From G023898405 sp964368985 (GTDB lineage: Bacteria; Myxococcota; UBA727; JABDBI01), in assembly GCA_964368985.1 (NCBI GenBank), contig CAYJDW010000007.1:1-62146 (forward strand): 62,146 nucleotides of DNA, written 5' to 3'. Below, one piece after another: positions 33,783 to 42,574 of this stretch. The position numbers and the translations under genes are program-made. How positions within the stretch are numbered: position 1 is the stretch's first letter; every line of letters begins with the position of its first letter. The notes beneath the pieces are model-generated. The model did no database searches and had not been told where the DNA came from. It was given only the letters and a program-made list of their open reading frames with translations.

Positions 33783-34451
33783 ATGTTATGGAATTTAATC
33801 AGTAAAAACCCCTTTGCTTCATTAAAAGAGCACATGGAAAAGACACAGCTCTGTGTTCAAAAAACTAAAGATATTTTTGCCGCTTTATTCAATGGCGAAA
33901 AAGAAAAAGTCAGTCAGCTTGCCAAAGAAATTAGCGTTCTGGAGCATGACTGCGATCGAATAAAACAAGATCTTCGTATGCGAGTAGCGAAAAGCATCTT
34001 TTTGCCAATCGAGCGACGCGATTTATTGCAAGTGCTTTCCAATATGGATTCCATTGCCGACAGCGCTGAAGATGTTGGGGTTTTGTTGACCATGCGCTGG
34101 ATGAGTATGCCAACTGAATTGCAGCCGCATTTTGAATCGTTCTTGAATAAAACTATCGACGTCGTCAGTGAATCAGCCAAGGTAATTTTTGCTCTTGATC
34201 GATTGCTTGAAGCGGGTTTTTCAGGGCCAGATGCGGAAGAAGTTATTCGTCGCATTGACCATGTGGATCGCTTGGAGCACGAAGCGGATAAGGCCCAAGA
34301 TCAATTGGGTAAGCGTTTGTTTGAAAGCGAAGATGAATTTAGTGCGGCCGCCATCGTCATGTGGATAAAAATAATCGAGCGCGTCGGCAAATTATCTGAT
34401 TGTTCTGAGCGGATGATGAGCCATATTCGTTTAATGCTCGCCACCAAATAA
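33783..34451 (+). CDS. PhoU-like DUF47 family phosphate transport accessory protein
   Basis: The 222-residue all-helical protein matches the TIGR00153/DUF47 family, which typically sits beside PiT phosphate transporters. Recognisable segments are KEISVLEHDCDRIKQDLR and FLPIERRDLLQVLSNMD, the PhoU-like metal-binding helices. AGGA precedes the ATG. The PiT gene lies 90 bases downstream on the same strand, a standard arrangement that supports a regulatory role in low-affinity phosphate uptake. Confidence 0.92.
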   Translation: MLWNLISKNPFASLKEHMEKTQLCVQKTKDIFAALFNGEKEKVSQLAKEISVLEHDCDRIKQDLRMRVAKSIFLPIERRDLLQVLSNMDSIADSAEDVGVLLTMRWMSMPTELQPHFESFLNKTIDVVSESAKVIFALDRLLEAGFSGPDAEEVIRRIDHVDRLEHEADKAQDQLGKRLFESEDEFSAAAIVMWIKIIERVGKLSDCSERMMSHIRLMLATK

Positions 34452-34541
34452 TCAGTGCTCCTATTTCCGCTTCGAAAAATCTTGTTTATGAGGCCCATCT
34501 GCCTTTTGGTGAGCTAACTTTTTATTCACTAGGACTAATGT

Positions 34542-35783
34542 GTGGAACCAGTATTAATTCTCGTTATCATTGCGGTTATTGCGGGATTTTATTTGGCTTT
34601 TAACATCGGTGCCAACGATGTTGCAAATACCATGGGCACTGCAGTTGGTAGCCAAGCCATGACTATCAAGCAGGCCATTGTTCTCGCCGCTATTTGTGAG
34701 TTTTTAGGGGCCTTGTTGATCGGTGACGAGGTGAGTCGCACTATCAAGCAGGGTTTTGTTAGTCCCACTATTTTTGCGGCCGATCCTTATGGTTTTGCCT
34801 GCGGTATGACGGCAGCCATATTAGCGACGGCACTGTGGCTGCAGTTTGCTACGATTCGTGGTTTGCCCGTTTCCACTACGCACAGTATCGTCGGCGCCGT
34901 TTTGGGCTTTGCCATAATGTACGGGGGCTTTGATGATATTAATTTTGGCCAGCTTGGCGCGATATTTTCCAGCTGGATCATTTCACCCATTTTAGGCGGA
35001 ATAATTTCCTATTTCGCTTTGCGATTTATTTTGCGAGTGATTATCGATAGCCACGATCCCATTGGACGCTCGAAACGCTTAGTGCCTTTCATGATCGGCA
35101 GTGCGGTCATATTATTGAGCAGTGCCTTTACCCCGAAGCTCATCAAAAAATTATTGCCCCAATACGCACAAATTTTAGGAATAGCGTCGTCAATCGTGCT
35201 GGGGCTCTTGGTCGCTTATATTTTTCGATTGATGCTCAATCGCATTTCGTCCGACACGAGTGATCGTGAAAAAATATTAGCAGTCACCGAAAAAATCTTT
35301 GCCCGCATGCAATTTGTTACTGCTTGTTTCCTGGCCTTTGCCCACGGTAGTAACGACGTGGCCAATGCCATTGGACCGGCCTCTGCTGTAATTTCCGCAC
35401 TGACTGAAAATACTGTTTCCAGTGAAACAAATATCCCGCTCTGGCTCTTATTGGTGGGAGGACTTGGTATTGTTATCGGCCTTGCCGCCTTTGGGCGTAA
35501 AGTTATTCAAACGGTGGGTCAAGAAATTACCGAAATAACGCCGACCCGGGGCTTTGCTGCCGAGTTTGCTGCGGCCCTAACGATCCTTGTTGGAACCATT
35601 TTTGGACTCCCTTTGTCCACCACCCATGTTTTGGTGGGTGCGGTTATTGGGGTAGGCTTTGCGCGGGGTATTAGCGGGATTGATGTGGTGGTGATTAGAA
35701 GGATCGCTCGTTCGTGGATTGTTACCATGCCAATCACGGCGCTCATTTCGATGATTTTTTGCTTTTTATTGCAAAAGATATAA
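34542..35783 (+). CDS. pit: low-affinity inorganic phosphate transporter, PiT family
   Basis: A 413-residue integral membrane transporter for metal-phosphate or phosphate with H+ or Na+. Both inverted-repeat PiT signatures are present: GANDVANTMGTAVGS near residue 22 and GSNDVANAIGPAS near 270, plus the matching GLPVSTTHSIVGA and GLPLSTTHVLVGA. The start is GTG, with AGGA 8 bases upstream. Paired with the DUF47 gene before it and followed by a terminator. Confidence 0.96.
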   Translation: MEPVLILVIIAVIAGFYLAFNIGANDVANTMGTAVGSQAMTIKQAIVLAAICEFLGALLIGDEVSRTIKQGFVSPTIFAADPYGFACGMTAAILATALWLQFATIRGLPVSTTHSIVGAVLGFAIMYGGFDDINFGQLGAIFSSWIISPILGGIISYFALRFILRVIIDSHDPIGRSKRLVPFMIGSAVILLSSAFTPKLIKKLLPQYAQILGIASSIVLGLLVAYIFRLMLNRISSDTSDREKILAVTEKIFARMQFVTACFLAFAHGSNDVANAIGPASAVISALTENTVSSETNIPLWLLLVGGLGIVIGLAAFGRKVIQTVGQEITEITPTRGFAAEFAAALTILVGTIFGLPLSTTHVLVGAVIGVGFARGISGIDVVVIRRIARSWIVTMPITALISMIFCFLLQKI

Positions 35784-35790
35784 AAAACTT

Positions 35791-35816
35791 GGCCCCTGAT
35801 ATTTCCAGGGGCCTTT
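35791..35816. terminator. rho-independent terminator after pit
   Basis: GGCCCCTG, loop, CAGGGGCC followed by TTTG; an 8-base-pair GC-rich stem between the convergent pit and yceI-like genes. Confidence 0.85.
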
Positions 35817-35829
35817 GATTGAGTAGCGG

Positions 35830-36489
35830 TTATTTTTTAGTGCTCTTTGCCAAGGCCGAATCCATTTTCGCAAGTTCAGTAGAAATAGAAATGGTTATTT
35901 CTCGTCCAACGCCCCCATCAACTATTTTTGAAAGAATGGCTGCGGCAGGGCTGCGTGTGCCGTAATCAATCCCAAAATCAAGGCGATTTATGGTGGCACT
36001 TGCCAAGGTCCCACGCACTATTTTTTGCCCACCATTTTTATCTATGCGCACCTCTTCGCTGATGGGTTCGGCCAAGAGTGTGACCGGCTTGGTTTTGTCT
36101 TTTATGGTGAGAGTGCCGTCGATATACATCTTGTTATTAATTTTATCTTCGCGCACCCCAGTTGATTTAAAGACTATGAAGGGAAATTTTTCAGCATCTA
36201 GGAAATCTTTGCTTTTTACATGGGTATCGCGTGCGGCTACCATAGTGTTTAAGCTATTAACATTAATTTTTACCTCAAGCTCCGAGGTACTCAGATTTTT
36301 TGGATCAACCTTGAGTTCACCAGACTCAATGCTCATTAATCCGCGAATTTTTGAAATACCAAAATGGCCAATATCAAAACTAACTGAAGTATGTTGCTCA
36401 TCAAGTTTCCACGTTTCTAAGTTATTTTTGCTGGCAAATAGTGACAGTGAACTTGTTAATAGTATCGCATAGAATAAGCGTTTTTTCAT
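35830..36489 (-). CDS. YceI family periplasmic lipid-binding-like protein
   Basis: The 219-residue protein has a signal peptide (MKKRLFYAILLTSSLSLFA) and the YceI lipocalin-like fold: WKLDEQHTSVSFDIGHFGISKIRG, DTHVKSKDFLDAEKFP and GTLTIKDKTKPVTL. Such proteins bind polyprenyl-type lipids in the periplasm. The C-terminus is longer by about 15 residues than in most members. It is convergent with pit. Confidence 0.94.
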   Translation of the reverse strand: MKKRLFYAILLTSSLSLFASKNNLETWKLDEQHTSVSFDIGHFGISKIRGLMSIESGELKVDPKNLSTSELEVKINVNSLNTMVAARDTHVKSKDFLDAEKFPFIVFKSTGVREDKINNKMYIDGTLTIKDKTKPVTLLAEPISEEVRIDKNGGQKIVRGTLASATINRLDFGIDYGTRSPAAAILSKIVDGGVGREITISISTELAKMDSALAKSTKK

Positions 36490-36745
36490 GATATCCCCCT
36501 AAGAGAGTTTAGAATACAAAGCGCATTAAAGGTCGCTAAAACTAAATCTAGGTGTCGGGGCTCATTCAAACCGTTCAAAAACCTTGTCCGCTCTATTGGA
36601 GAACAGGTTTAATGTGTTAATTTTACAGGCAAACTTAAATTATTTTAATATATTTAATTTGACCTATTTTAACTGTATAAGATGCCTCCTCCAGCATTAC
36701 TAACTTTTTGTATAGAAAGGTGATGCTTAGGGGGGGACTACTATC

Positions 36746-37852
36746 ATGAACCAGTATCGATCTTATCTTTTTGGGGTGTTTTTGACGTTTTTTATAGTGG
36801 GAGCATGTGCGCCGGAAGAGCAAGATGCTTCGCCTGATCAATTGGAGAGCGAGCTAAGCAATAAAGAGGCGGAGCTTCCTATTAATGTTGTGGTCAAAAG
36901 AGAGTCTCTTCCGAGGGGGACCGACGATTGTGCTCCGACCCTTGAGTTACCAAATGGGCCAGACGACTGTGCTTTGTCGGTTGAAACACCCATTGTAGAT
37001 GTCACCCCGCTCGAGGCTGATGCAGGAATGCTCGCTGCAGGCCCAGGCCCTTTTCTGCCTCCATTTGCTCCCCCATTCCCTCCCCCTGTGGTGCTGAATG
37101 GTGAAGAGGGTGACACGGGTCCGGTCGGCCCAGAGGGCCCAGCTGGCTCAGCCGGATCAATGGGATTGACAGGAGCCACCGGAGCCACTGGTCCAGGGGG
37201 AGCAGTGGGTCCTGCTGGCCCTGCTGGCCCTGCGGGCCCTGCTGGCCCAGCAGGTCCTGCCGGTCCTGCCGGTCCAGCCGGAGCTGTAGGTGCGGCTGGA
37301 GCACCGGGAGCAGATGGTGCGCCGGGCGCAGATGGAGCACCCGGATTACCTGGAGCAGCAGGAGCAGATGGTGCACCTGGAGCAGCAGGAGCAGATGGTG
37401 CACCTGGCCCAGCAGGCCCTCCAGGTAGCGTCTTGGGCTTTGCTGACTTCTTTGCCCTTATGCCCCCAGATAATGCCGCGACCGTTGCTCCTGGCACTGA
37501 TGTATCGTTTCCGCAAGACGGTCCAAGCAGCGCAACCTCAATCAGCAGACTATCTCCTTCGAGCTTTAATCTAGCGAACATCGGGGTCTATACCATCGAC
37601 TTTCAGGTGAGTGTGACTGAAGCGGGGCAATTAATCTTAACGCTGAATGGAGCAGATCTTGCTTATACAGTGGTTGGGAGAGCTACGGGAACAAGCCAGA
37701 TTGTAGGGGTGGCCATTGTTCAAACCTCGGTGGTTAACTCAGTGCTCACCGTAAGGAATCCAGCCGGGAACTCTACAGCATTAACCATTACTCCTTTGGC
37801 AGGAGGAACACGGCCTGTTTCTGCTCATCTGGTTATTCAACAAATTGAATAA
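36746..37852 (+). CDS. collagen-like lipoprotein with a BclA-like C-terminal domain
   Basis: The 368-residue product has a lipoprotein signal (hydrophobic stretch ending VGAC, Cys22), a linker with repeats of DDCALxxE/TDDCAP type, a collagen-like region of 37 Gly-X-Y triplets (about residues 119-229, with eight consecutive GPA) and a C-terminal beta-domain of about 135 residues. The latter holds FQVSVTEAGQLILTLNGADL, YTVVGRATGTSQIVG and NPAGNSTALTITP, a close match to the TNF/C1q-like head of Bacillus exosporium protein BclA. It is expected to trimerise as a surface fibre. AGGGGGGGA precedes the ATG. Confidence 0.88.
   Translation: MNQYRSYLFGVFLTFFIVGACAPEEQDASPDQLESELSNKEAELPINVVVKRESLPRGTDDCAPTLELPNGPDDCALSVETPIVDVTPLEADAGMLAAGPGPFLPPFAPPFPPPVVLNGEEGDTGPVGPEGPAGSAGSMGLTGATGATGPGGAVGPAGPAGPAGPAGPAGPAGPAGPAGAVGAAGAPGADGAPGADGAPGLPGAAGADGAPGAAGADGAPGPAGPPGSVLGFADFFALMPPDNAATVAPGTDVSFPQDGPSSATSISRLSPSSFNLANIGVYTIDFQVSVTEAGQLILTLNGADLAYTVVGRATGTSQIVGVAIVQTSVVNSVLTVRNPAGNSTALTITPLAGGTRPVSAHLVIQQIE
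37100..37432 (+). repeat. collagen-like Gly-X-Y coding repeat
   Basis: Thirty-seven 9-base codon triplets, each starting with a Gly codon (GGN), without interruption. The GGTCCTGCT/GGCCCTGCT runs near 37209-37280 are almost pure repeats, so slippage between strains is likely. Confidence 0.9.
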
Positions 37853-37877
37853 ACAGTGACTTAGAAAAATGTTCATG

Positions 37878-37917
37878 AAAAAACGCCCATTGAGTTTTTG
37901 AACTCATGGGCGTTTTT
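37878..37917 (+). terminator. rho-independent terminator after the collagen-like gene
   Basis: AAAAAACGCCCATTGAG, loop, AACTCATGGGCGTTTTT: a long stem followed by T-rich sequence, 25 bases after the stop codon. Confidence 0.9.
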
Positions 37918-37985
37918 ATATATCGTTATTGAAGTTTAGGAGTAGTAGGCTATACTCAGCTTAAGCCCTTTAATGGAAGTTTTCT

Positions 37986-38591
37986 ATGAAAATATCTTTA
38001 TTTCTTTTATTTAATTTTGGCATTCTTATCTCCGGTTGTTCCCCTGAAGAAGGCGTCAAGGAATTACCCCCAGTTTTAACTGAAGAACAAGCGACTAAAC
38101 TAAAAACGCTCCCGAATTTGTCCTTTGCAAAGTTATCAGATCCTGAAAAAACTCAATTTTTGAATATTATTTTGGATTCTTCTGAAGGCTTTGATGAAAT
38201 TGAATATCAAAATGCCACATGTCAACTTGCAAATTCTAACAAAGGCAAAGTGCTTTGCCTGCAGGAAAAAGCGGTTTGCGAGAACATTGCCAGAGATAAA
38301 AAGAAAAAACCTCGAGATAATCAGGAAAATAGAAAGAGGTTGCAGTCAAATGAAGCCTATCTTAGGAAGTTTTTGTCCACTTGGGAAATAAGCCCCATAG
38401 AGTTGTCGGCACTCTATTTTGCGGCCGGTCAGCATATCGAACTTTGGAAAAAAACCGCCTGTGGGGCTCCAGACCAAAAGGACTTGGAAATATTGCAAGC
38501 GCAAATCGAAGCTAAAGCGCCTGGTAGAGGCAGAATACTTAAAATGGCTGCCATGCAGTTCGCGACTTTTTTCGGTAAAAATCCCGCATAA
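37986..38591 (+). CDS. lipoprotein of unknown function
   Basis: The 201-residue product starts with a classical lipoprotein signal ending LISGCSP (Cys19), then a largely helical, charged domain with a Lys/Arg-rich stretch near 105-120 and four further cysteines at about 78, 94, 99 and 159. No known family is recognised. TGGAAG precedes the ATG. It follows the terminator of the collagen-like gene, and dus starts 42 bases downstream, so the two may be co-transcribed. Confidence 0.7.
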   Translation: MKISLFLLFNFGILISGCSPEEGVKELPPVLTEEQATKLKTLPNLSFAKLSDPEKTQFLNIILDSSEGFDEIEYQNATCQLANSNKGKVLCLQEKAVCENIARDKKKKPRDNQENRKRLQSNEAYLRKFLSTWEISPIELSALYFAAGQHIELWKKTACGAPDQKDLEILQAQIEAKAPGRGRILKMAAMQFATFFGKNPA

Positions 38592-38633
38592 GCTTAAGAG
38601 TTTTTATTTAAAAATTTTCAACCAAGAGCCTCT

Positions 38634-39608
38634 ATGTTACCTACCAGAAATGGTTGTCCCTACCTATTATTAGCGCCTATGGAAGGGGTGGGTGACCGCT
38701 CTTTTCGAAAGGCTATGGCCTCTGTGGGAGGCTTTGACGAGGCGGTGCGGGACTTTATTCGGGTTCCCCTCAATGCTCACATTAAAAGTCTCGCCAGCGT
38801 CTATGAGGCGGATGAATTGGCGCCTATTCCGCTGGCCGCGCAAATCATGGGATCTGAACCTGAGCTCATGGGACAGATGGCACAAGAACTCATGGCGAGG
38901 GGCGCTCCTCGTATCGATGTCAATTGCGGTTGTCCATCGAATACTGTTACGGGGCGTAATGCCGGCTCTAGCTTGCTGAAGGATCCTAATATTTTACTTT
39001 CAGTGGTAAAAGCCGTCGTGGAAGCGGTGCCGATCCCGGTCACCGTTAAAATGAGATCGGGATACGAGGACATTTCTTTGTTTAGCGAAAATATTCTCGC
39101 GGCTCAAGAAAGCGGCGTCAGATATATTAGCCTACACCCAAGAACCAAAGTTGATGGCTACACCCCTCCTGCTCGATGGGATCTTATCGCCAGAGCAAAA
39201 TCCCTCCTCGACATTCCCCTCGTCGGCAATGGTGACATTCTCAACGTAGATGATGCGATCAACATGCAGCGCATCACTAATTGCGATGCACTGATGATTG
39301 GGCGGGGCAGTATCATGAACCCATTTATTTTCCATCAAATACGCGCTCATTATAGCCATGAAAGGTACGAACCTAAGTGGGAAGATTTATCGGCTTTTTT
39401 TGAGGTGTTTTTGAAGGAAACGCCAGAGAATTTTTCGATGAATTTACGGGTTAATAAACTTAAACAACTGCTGAGTTTTTTGTTTAAAGGCAATGCTCAA
39501 CTTATCGAGAAAAGACAGGCTGTCCTAAGAACTTCATTTGGGGAACCCTGTTCTTTACTTGAGTTCGCGACGCCATTTTTAAAAGAGCTCTGGCGTATAA
39601 ATGGCTAA
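38634..39608 (+). CDS. tRNA-dihydrouridine synthase (DusC-like)
   Basis: An FMN enzyme that reduces uridines in tRNA D-loops. At 324 residues it is full length. It has LLLAPMEGVGDRSFR at the N-terminus, DVNCGCPSNTVTGRNAG (catalytic Cys in GCPS), TVKMRSGY, SLHPRT, VGNGDI and the FMN-phosphate-binding GRGSIMNPFIF. The fold of the last 70 residues and the PMEGVGD motif resemble DusC (U16-specific), but subfamily assignment is not certain. Confidence 0.92.
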   Translation: MLPTRNGCPYLLLAPMEGVGDRSFRKAMASVGGFDEAVRDFIRVPLNAHIKSLASVYEADELAPIPLAAQIMGSEPELMGQMAQELMARGAPRIDVNCGCPSNTVTGRNAGSSLLKDPNILLSVVKAVVEAVPIPVTVKMRSGYEDISLFSENILAAQESGVRYISLHPRTKVDGYTPPARWDLIARAKSLLDIPLVGNGDILNVDDAINMQRITNCDALMIGRGSIMNPFIFHQIRAHYSHERYEPKWEDLSAFFEVFLKETPENFSMNLRVNKLKQLLSFLFKGNAQLIEKRQAVLRTSFGEPCSLLEFATPFLKELWRING

Positions 39609-39648
39609 TACTGCAAGAAAGTTCGTGCTATTAAAAAGATGACAAAAG

Positions 39649-40599
39649 CTAAATCACCCTCGTCAAATTGGTCGCACCCGTAAAAAAGCCAATTGTCTGC
39701 TCGGCTAGGAGGGTAGAGACCCGTGTTTGGGCTTCGTCAGTGCTTGCAGCTAAGTGAGGGGTGGCGAGGATTTTCGGGTGATGGACGAGAGGGTCGTTTT
39801 TAGCGGGGGGTTCGGTGGCAAAAACATCCATTGCAGCGCCGGCTAAATGGCCTTGGTCGAGGGCTTTGATAAGGGCGTTTGGTTCAATGAGCTCGCCTCG
39901 GGCCGCGTTGATTAGCCACGCATTTTTTTTCATGAGGGCGATGTTTTTGTCGTTGATAAGGTGCTTGGTGTGGGGATTTAAGCCGCAATGAAGTGAGACG
40001 ATATCGCTGCTTTTTAATAAGTCTTCCAAGGACAGGCTTTTTACTTGAAGATCACTAAAAACGGATTGGCCGAGCACGGGGTCAAAGGCCACGACCTGCA
40101 TTTGAAAAGCGCGTGCCCGCTCGGCAAGCAAGCGCCCGACGTTGCCGAGGCCGACGATGCCGAGAGTTTTGCCGGCCAGTTCAAAACCTTTGAATTGAGC
40201 GCGGGACCAAAGGCCGGCTAAGAGATGTTGATGGGCAGCCGGGATATTTCTCGCGGCTGATAAAATCAACGCAAATGTATATTCCGCCGTCGACAAACTA
40301 TTGCCTGATGGGGTGTTGATGACGGCGATGTTTTTTTCTCGCGCAGCATCCAGGTCGATGTTGTCGGTACCAACGCCCGCGCGGCCGATTAATTTTAGTT
40401 TGGTGCCGGCGAAAATAACGGCACTATCGACTTCAGTTTGACTCCGCACCAGCAAGCAATCATAGTGAGGAATTTTTTGGATGAGTTCTGCCTTCGACAA
40501 AGCTAAATTAATGTCCACCTTAAAATTCGTGTGTTGTTTCAAAATGGCAAGACCTTGTTCGCCTAATGGTTCACACACGAGGATAGTTAAAGTGCTCAT
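39649..40599 (-). CDS. serA: D-3-phosphoglycerate dehydrogenase, short form
   Basis: Oxidises 3-phosphoglycerate to phosphohydroxypyruvate, the first step of serine synthesis. The 316-residue protein lacks the C-terminal ACT domain, as in the short type III forms. NAD binding is by GIVGLGNVGR, and the catalytic residues are Arg in INAARGEL, Glu in FATEPP and His in ATPHLA. The substrate-binding RAGVGTDNID is present. It is the last gene of zip-nagZ-serA, 34 bases after nagZ. A general 2-hydroxyacid dehydrogenase is the alternative. Confidence 0.85.
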   Translation of the reverse strand: MSTLTILVCEPLGEQGLAILKQHTNFKVDINLALSKAELIQKIPHYDCLLVRSQTEVDSAVIFAGTKLKLIGRAGVGTDNIDLDAAREKNIAVINTPSGNSLSTAEYTFALILSAARNIPAAHQHLLAGLWSRAQFKGFELAGKTLGIVGLGNVGRLLAERARAFQMQVVAFDPVLGQSVFSDLQVKSLSLEDLLKSSDIVSLHCGLNPHTKHLINDKNIALMKKNAWLINAARGELIEPNALIKALDQGHLAGAAMDVFATEPPAKNDPLVHHPKILATPHLAASTDEAQTRVSTLLAEQTIGFFTGATNLTRVI

Positions 40600-40633
40600 A
40601 TTTTTCTCTGGGGTTTGAGGGCGCTCTTTAATC

Positions 40634-41707
40634 TTAGCGACAAGCCTCGATCAATTCAACGTGAGGAGCACAACGCACAATACTTTGCGCATATTCCAAG
40701 CTGGGCGCTAAAGCTTTGCCGATATAACGAGCACGAAGTAAATCAATCCGAGTCTTGGCTGCCAGGGCTTTTTGCCGAATATGATCGTTGCTATCGATGA
40801 GCCTTTGGGTAATAGCGATGGCTTCCTCAGATTTATCCCAGTTATTGCCAATAATGAACATGTCGACTGAAGCCATTAAACTGTGTTCGATGATTTCGCC
40901 CAAATCATAATGATCAGCGACGGCTTTCATATCGAGATCGTCAGAAATTACTACCTCATTAAAGCCAAGTTCATGTCGCAAGAGTTCTTCAATTATTTGG
41001 CCACTCATCGTTGCTGGATATTTTTTGTCGAAGGCCTCGGCGATAATATGCGCGGTCATGATCGTTGCTACTTGAGCTCTTATGGCAGCTTTGAAAGGAA
41101 CCAGTTCACGCTCCCTCATCGTTTTTTGATCAGTAGCGACGGTAGGCAGTTCATGGTGGCTATCGAGAATAGTGGAGCCATGCCCCGGGAAATGTTTAGC
41201 ACAGGCCGCCAGGCCTGAGGACTGCATGCCATTAATCATCTGTTCAACCAGTGTCGCTACGGTATGAGCTTCATGAGAAAAAGAGCGGTCGCCGATGATG
41301 TCGTTGTGACTTTGATCAATGGCGATATCGCAGACGGGTGCGAAGTTCAAGTGAAAGCCTAAGGCCACCAATTCACGGCCAAGGCTCGCGCCGAGGCGAA
41401 AGCAAAGTTGAGGATCTTGCAAAAACTTGAGAGTGAGCTCGCTTAAAGGCGGTATATCGGTGCAAATACCTCGCAAGCGCGCTACCCGGCCGCCTTCCTG
41501 ATCGACGCTTAAGAGAGGGGGATTTATAAGATTGCTGTTGATAATCTCGGCATTTAAGGTCACGAGCTGTTCGAGAGATTCAATATTGCGTTTAAACAAA
41601 ATGAATCCGCCGAGATTCTGGTGACTCAGAAAAGCCGACACTTTTTTAGTGAGCGTCAGTCCGTCAAAACCGACGATGAACAGTTCACTCGCTTTTACTT
41701 GTTTCAT
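40634..41707 (-). CDS. nagZ: beta-N-acetylglucosaminidase NagZ (GH3)
   Basis: Cytoplasmic hydrolase that removes GlcNAc from anhydro-muropeptides during cell-wall recycling. The 357-residue protein has the GH3 motifs DQEGGRV (69-75), KHFPGHGST (171-179), the catalytic Asp-His dyad in LDSHHELP (Asp182, His184) and the nucleophile Asp256 in ISDDLDM. I chose the ATG at 41707 for the AAGGT ribosome site; the frame is open further into the ZIP gene. The gene overlaps the ZIP gene by 23 bases and is probably co-transcribed with it. Confidence 0.95.
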   Translation of the reverse strand: MKQVKASELFIVGFDGLTLTKKVSAFLSHQNLGGFILFKRNIESLEQLVTLNAEIINSNLINPPLLSVDQEGGRVARLRGICTDIPPLSELTLKFLQDPQLCFRLGASLGRELVALGFHLNFAPVCDIAIDQSHNDIIGDRSFSHEAHTVATLVEQMINGMQSSGLAACAKHFPGHGSTILDSHHELPTVATDQKTMRERELVPFKAAIRAQVATIMTAHIIAEAFDKKYPATMSGQIIEELLRHELGFNEVVISDDLDMKAVADHYDLGEIIEHSLMASVDMFIIGNNWDKSEEAIAITQRLIDSNDHIRQKALAAKTRIDLLRARYIGKALAPSLEYAQSIVRCAPHVELIEACR

Positions 41708-42452
41708 AGTTACCTTGCTCTGCTTGAGGTGCACTATGAATGTGAGCTGGCCAAAATAAATAGGCAAGTACGGCCAGAATAATGCCGCAACAAGCACCCA
41801 TGGATTGGATATTGATCCAAAGCTTAGGCGAGCGAGCTTTTAAGAGCTCTTTTAAGTGATGAGGGTGGAGCAAAACGTGAAAAAGCATACCGCAGGTAAG
41901 CGATTGGAGGATGTGTAAAATATCCGCATCCATATGAGTGAAAATTTGCTCACCAAAAAAGAAGCCACAAGCCATGGCGCCCGTGAGGGCCACTAAGGCC
42001 GCTGCGCTTAAGCCAAGGCCAAAAGTATGGGAGGTGGTTTTCCACATTGCCATGGACACCAATAAACGGTGTATGACTACGGCCAAGGCCAATAAATGAG
42101 TAGAATTTTGCGCGGAGGGGTGAATGATTAAAGCTGCGCCATCGAGCAAATTATGGGCAATGAAGCCCAGAGCGGAAATGATCAAAAATGGCTTTTGTAT
42201 CTCGCACTGGCTGCGCTTCGTGAGTTGGCTGATAAATACCGGCCCCACCAAGCCCAAAACCACGGCCAAGATGGTGGTGATACCGGAATGCTCTAGGCTC
42301 TCAGGCAGAATGTGCAAAGAGATAAGACACACTAAAGCCGTGACAATCATGCCGTCGACAAAGCGCGAGAGCTTGGTGTGAGCCGGAATAAAGTGATAGC
42401 ACACCGGGCCCAATAAGGTGGATGATACGGCTAGCCAAAAATATAAATTCAT
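41685..42452 (-). CDS. ZIP-family metal transporter-like membrane protein
   Basis: A 255-residue protein with about eight hydrophobic segments. HILPES (near residue 51) and HNLLDGAAL (near 99) recall the two metal-binding motifs of ZIP transporters (HxLPE and HNxxEG, with Asp replacing Glu here). The middle HRLLVSMAMW segment also fits ZIP helix V. Zinc or manganese transport is likely but unproven. The ATG at 42452 is preferred over a TTG nine bases upstream. It is the first gene of zip-nagZ-serA. Confidence 0.72.
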   Translation of the reverse strand: MNLYFWLAVSSTLLGPVCYHFIPAHTKLSRFVDGMIVTALVCLISLHILPESLEHSGITTILAVVLGLVGPVFISQLTKRSQCEIQKPFLIISALGFIAHNLLDGAALIIHPSAQNSTHLLALAVVIHRLLVSMAMWKTTSHTFGLGLSAAALVALTGAMACGFFFGEQIFTHMDADILHILQSLTCGMLFHVLLHPHHLKELLKARSPKLWINIQSMGACCGIILAVLAYLFWPAHIHSAPQAEQGNYETSKSE

Positions 42453-42574
42453 AAATGCCAACTACTAATGATGTTATGGGCTTCTCTTAGCTCTAATTTA
42501 GCAAAAGAAAAAGGCTTGGGGAATGGTTGGAAAGGCTGTCAATAATAAGCGGCTGATAAATGGACATTTTTAGT

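Noticed and set aside
36838..37581. 247-residue antisense frame rich in Gly, Ala and Pro opposite the collagen-like gene
   Set aside because: It is a mirror of the GGN/CCN repeat structure on the other strand, without ribosome site or domain; the plus-strand gene has a lipobox and a recognisable C-terminal domain.
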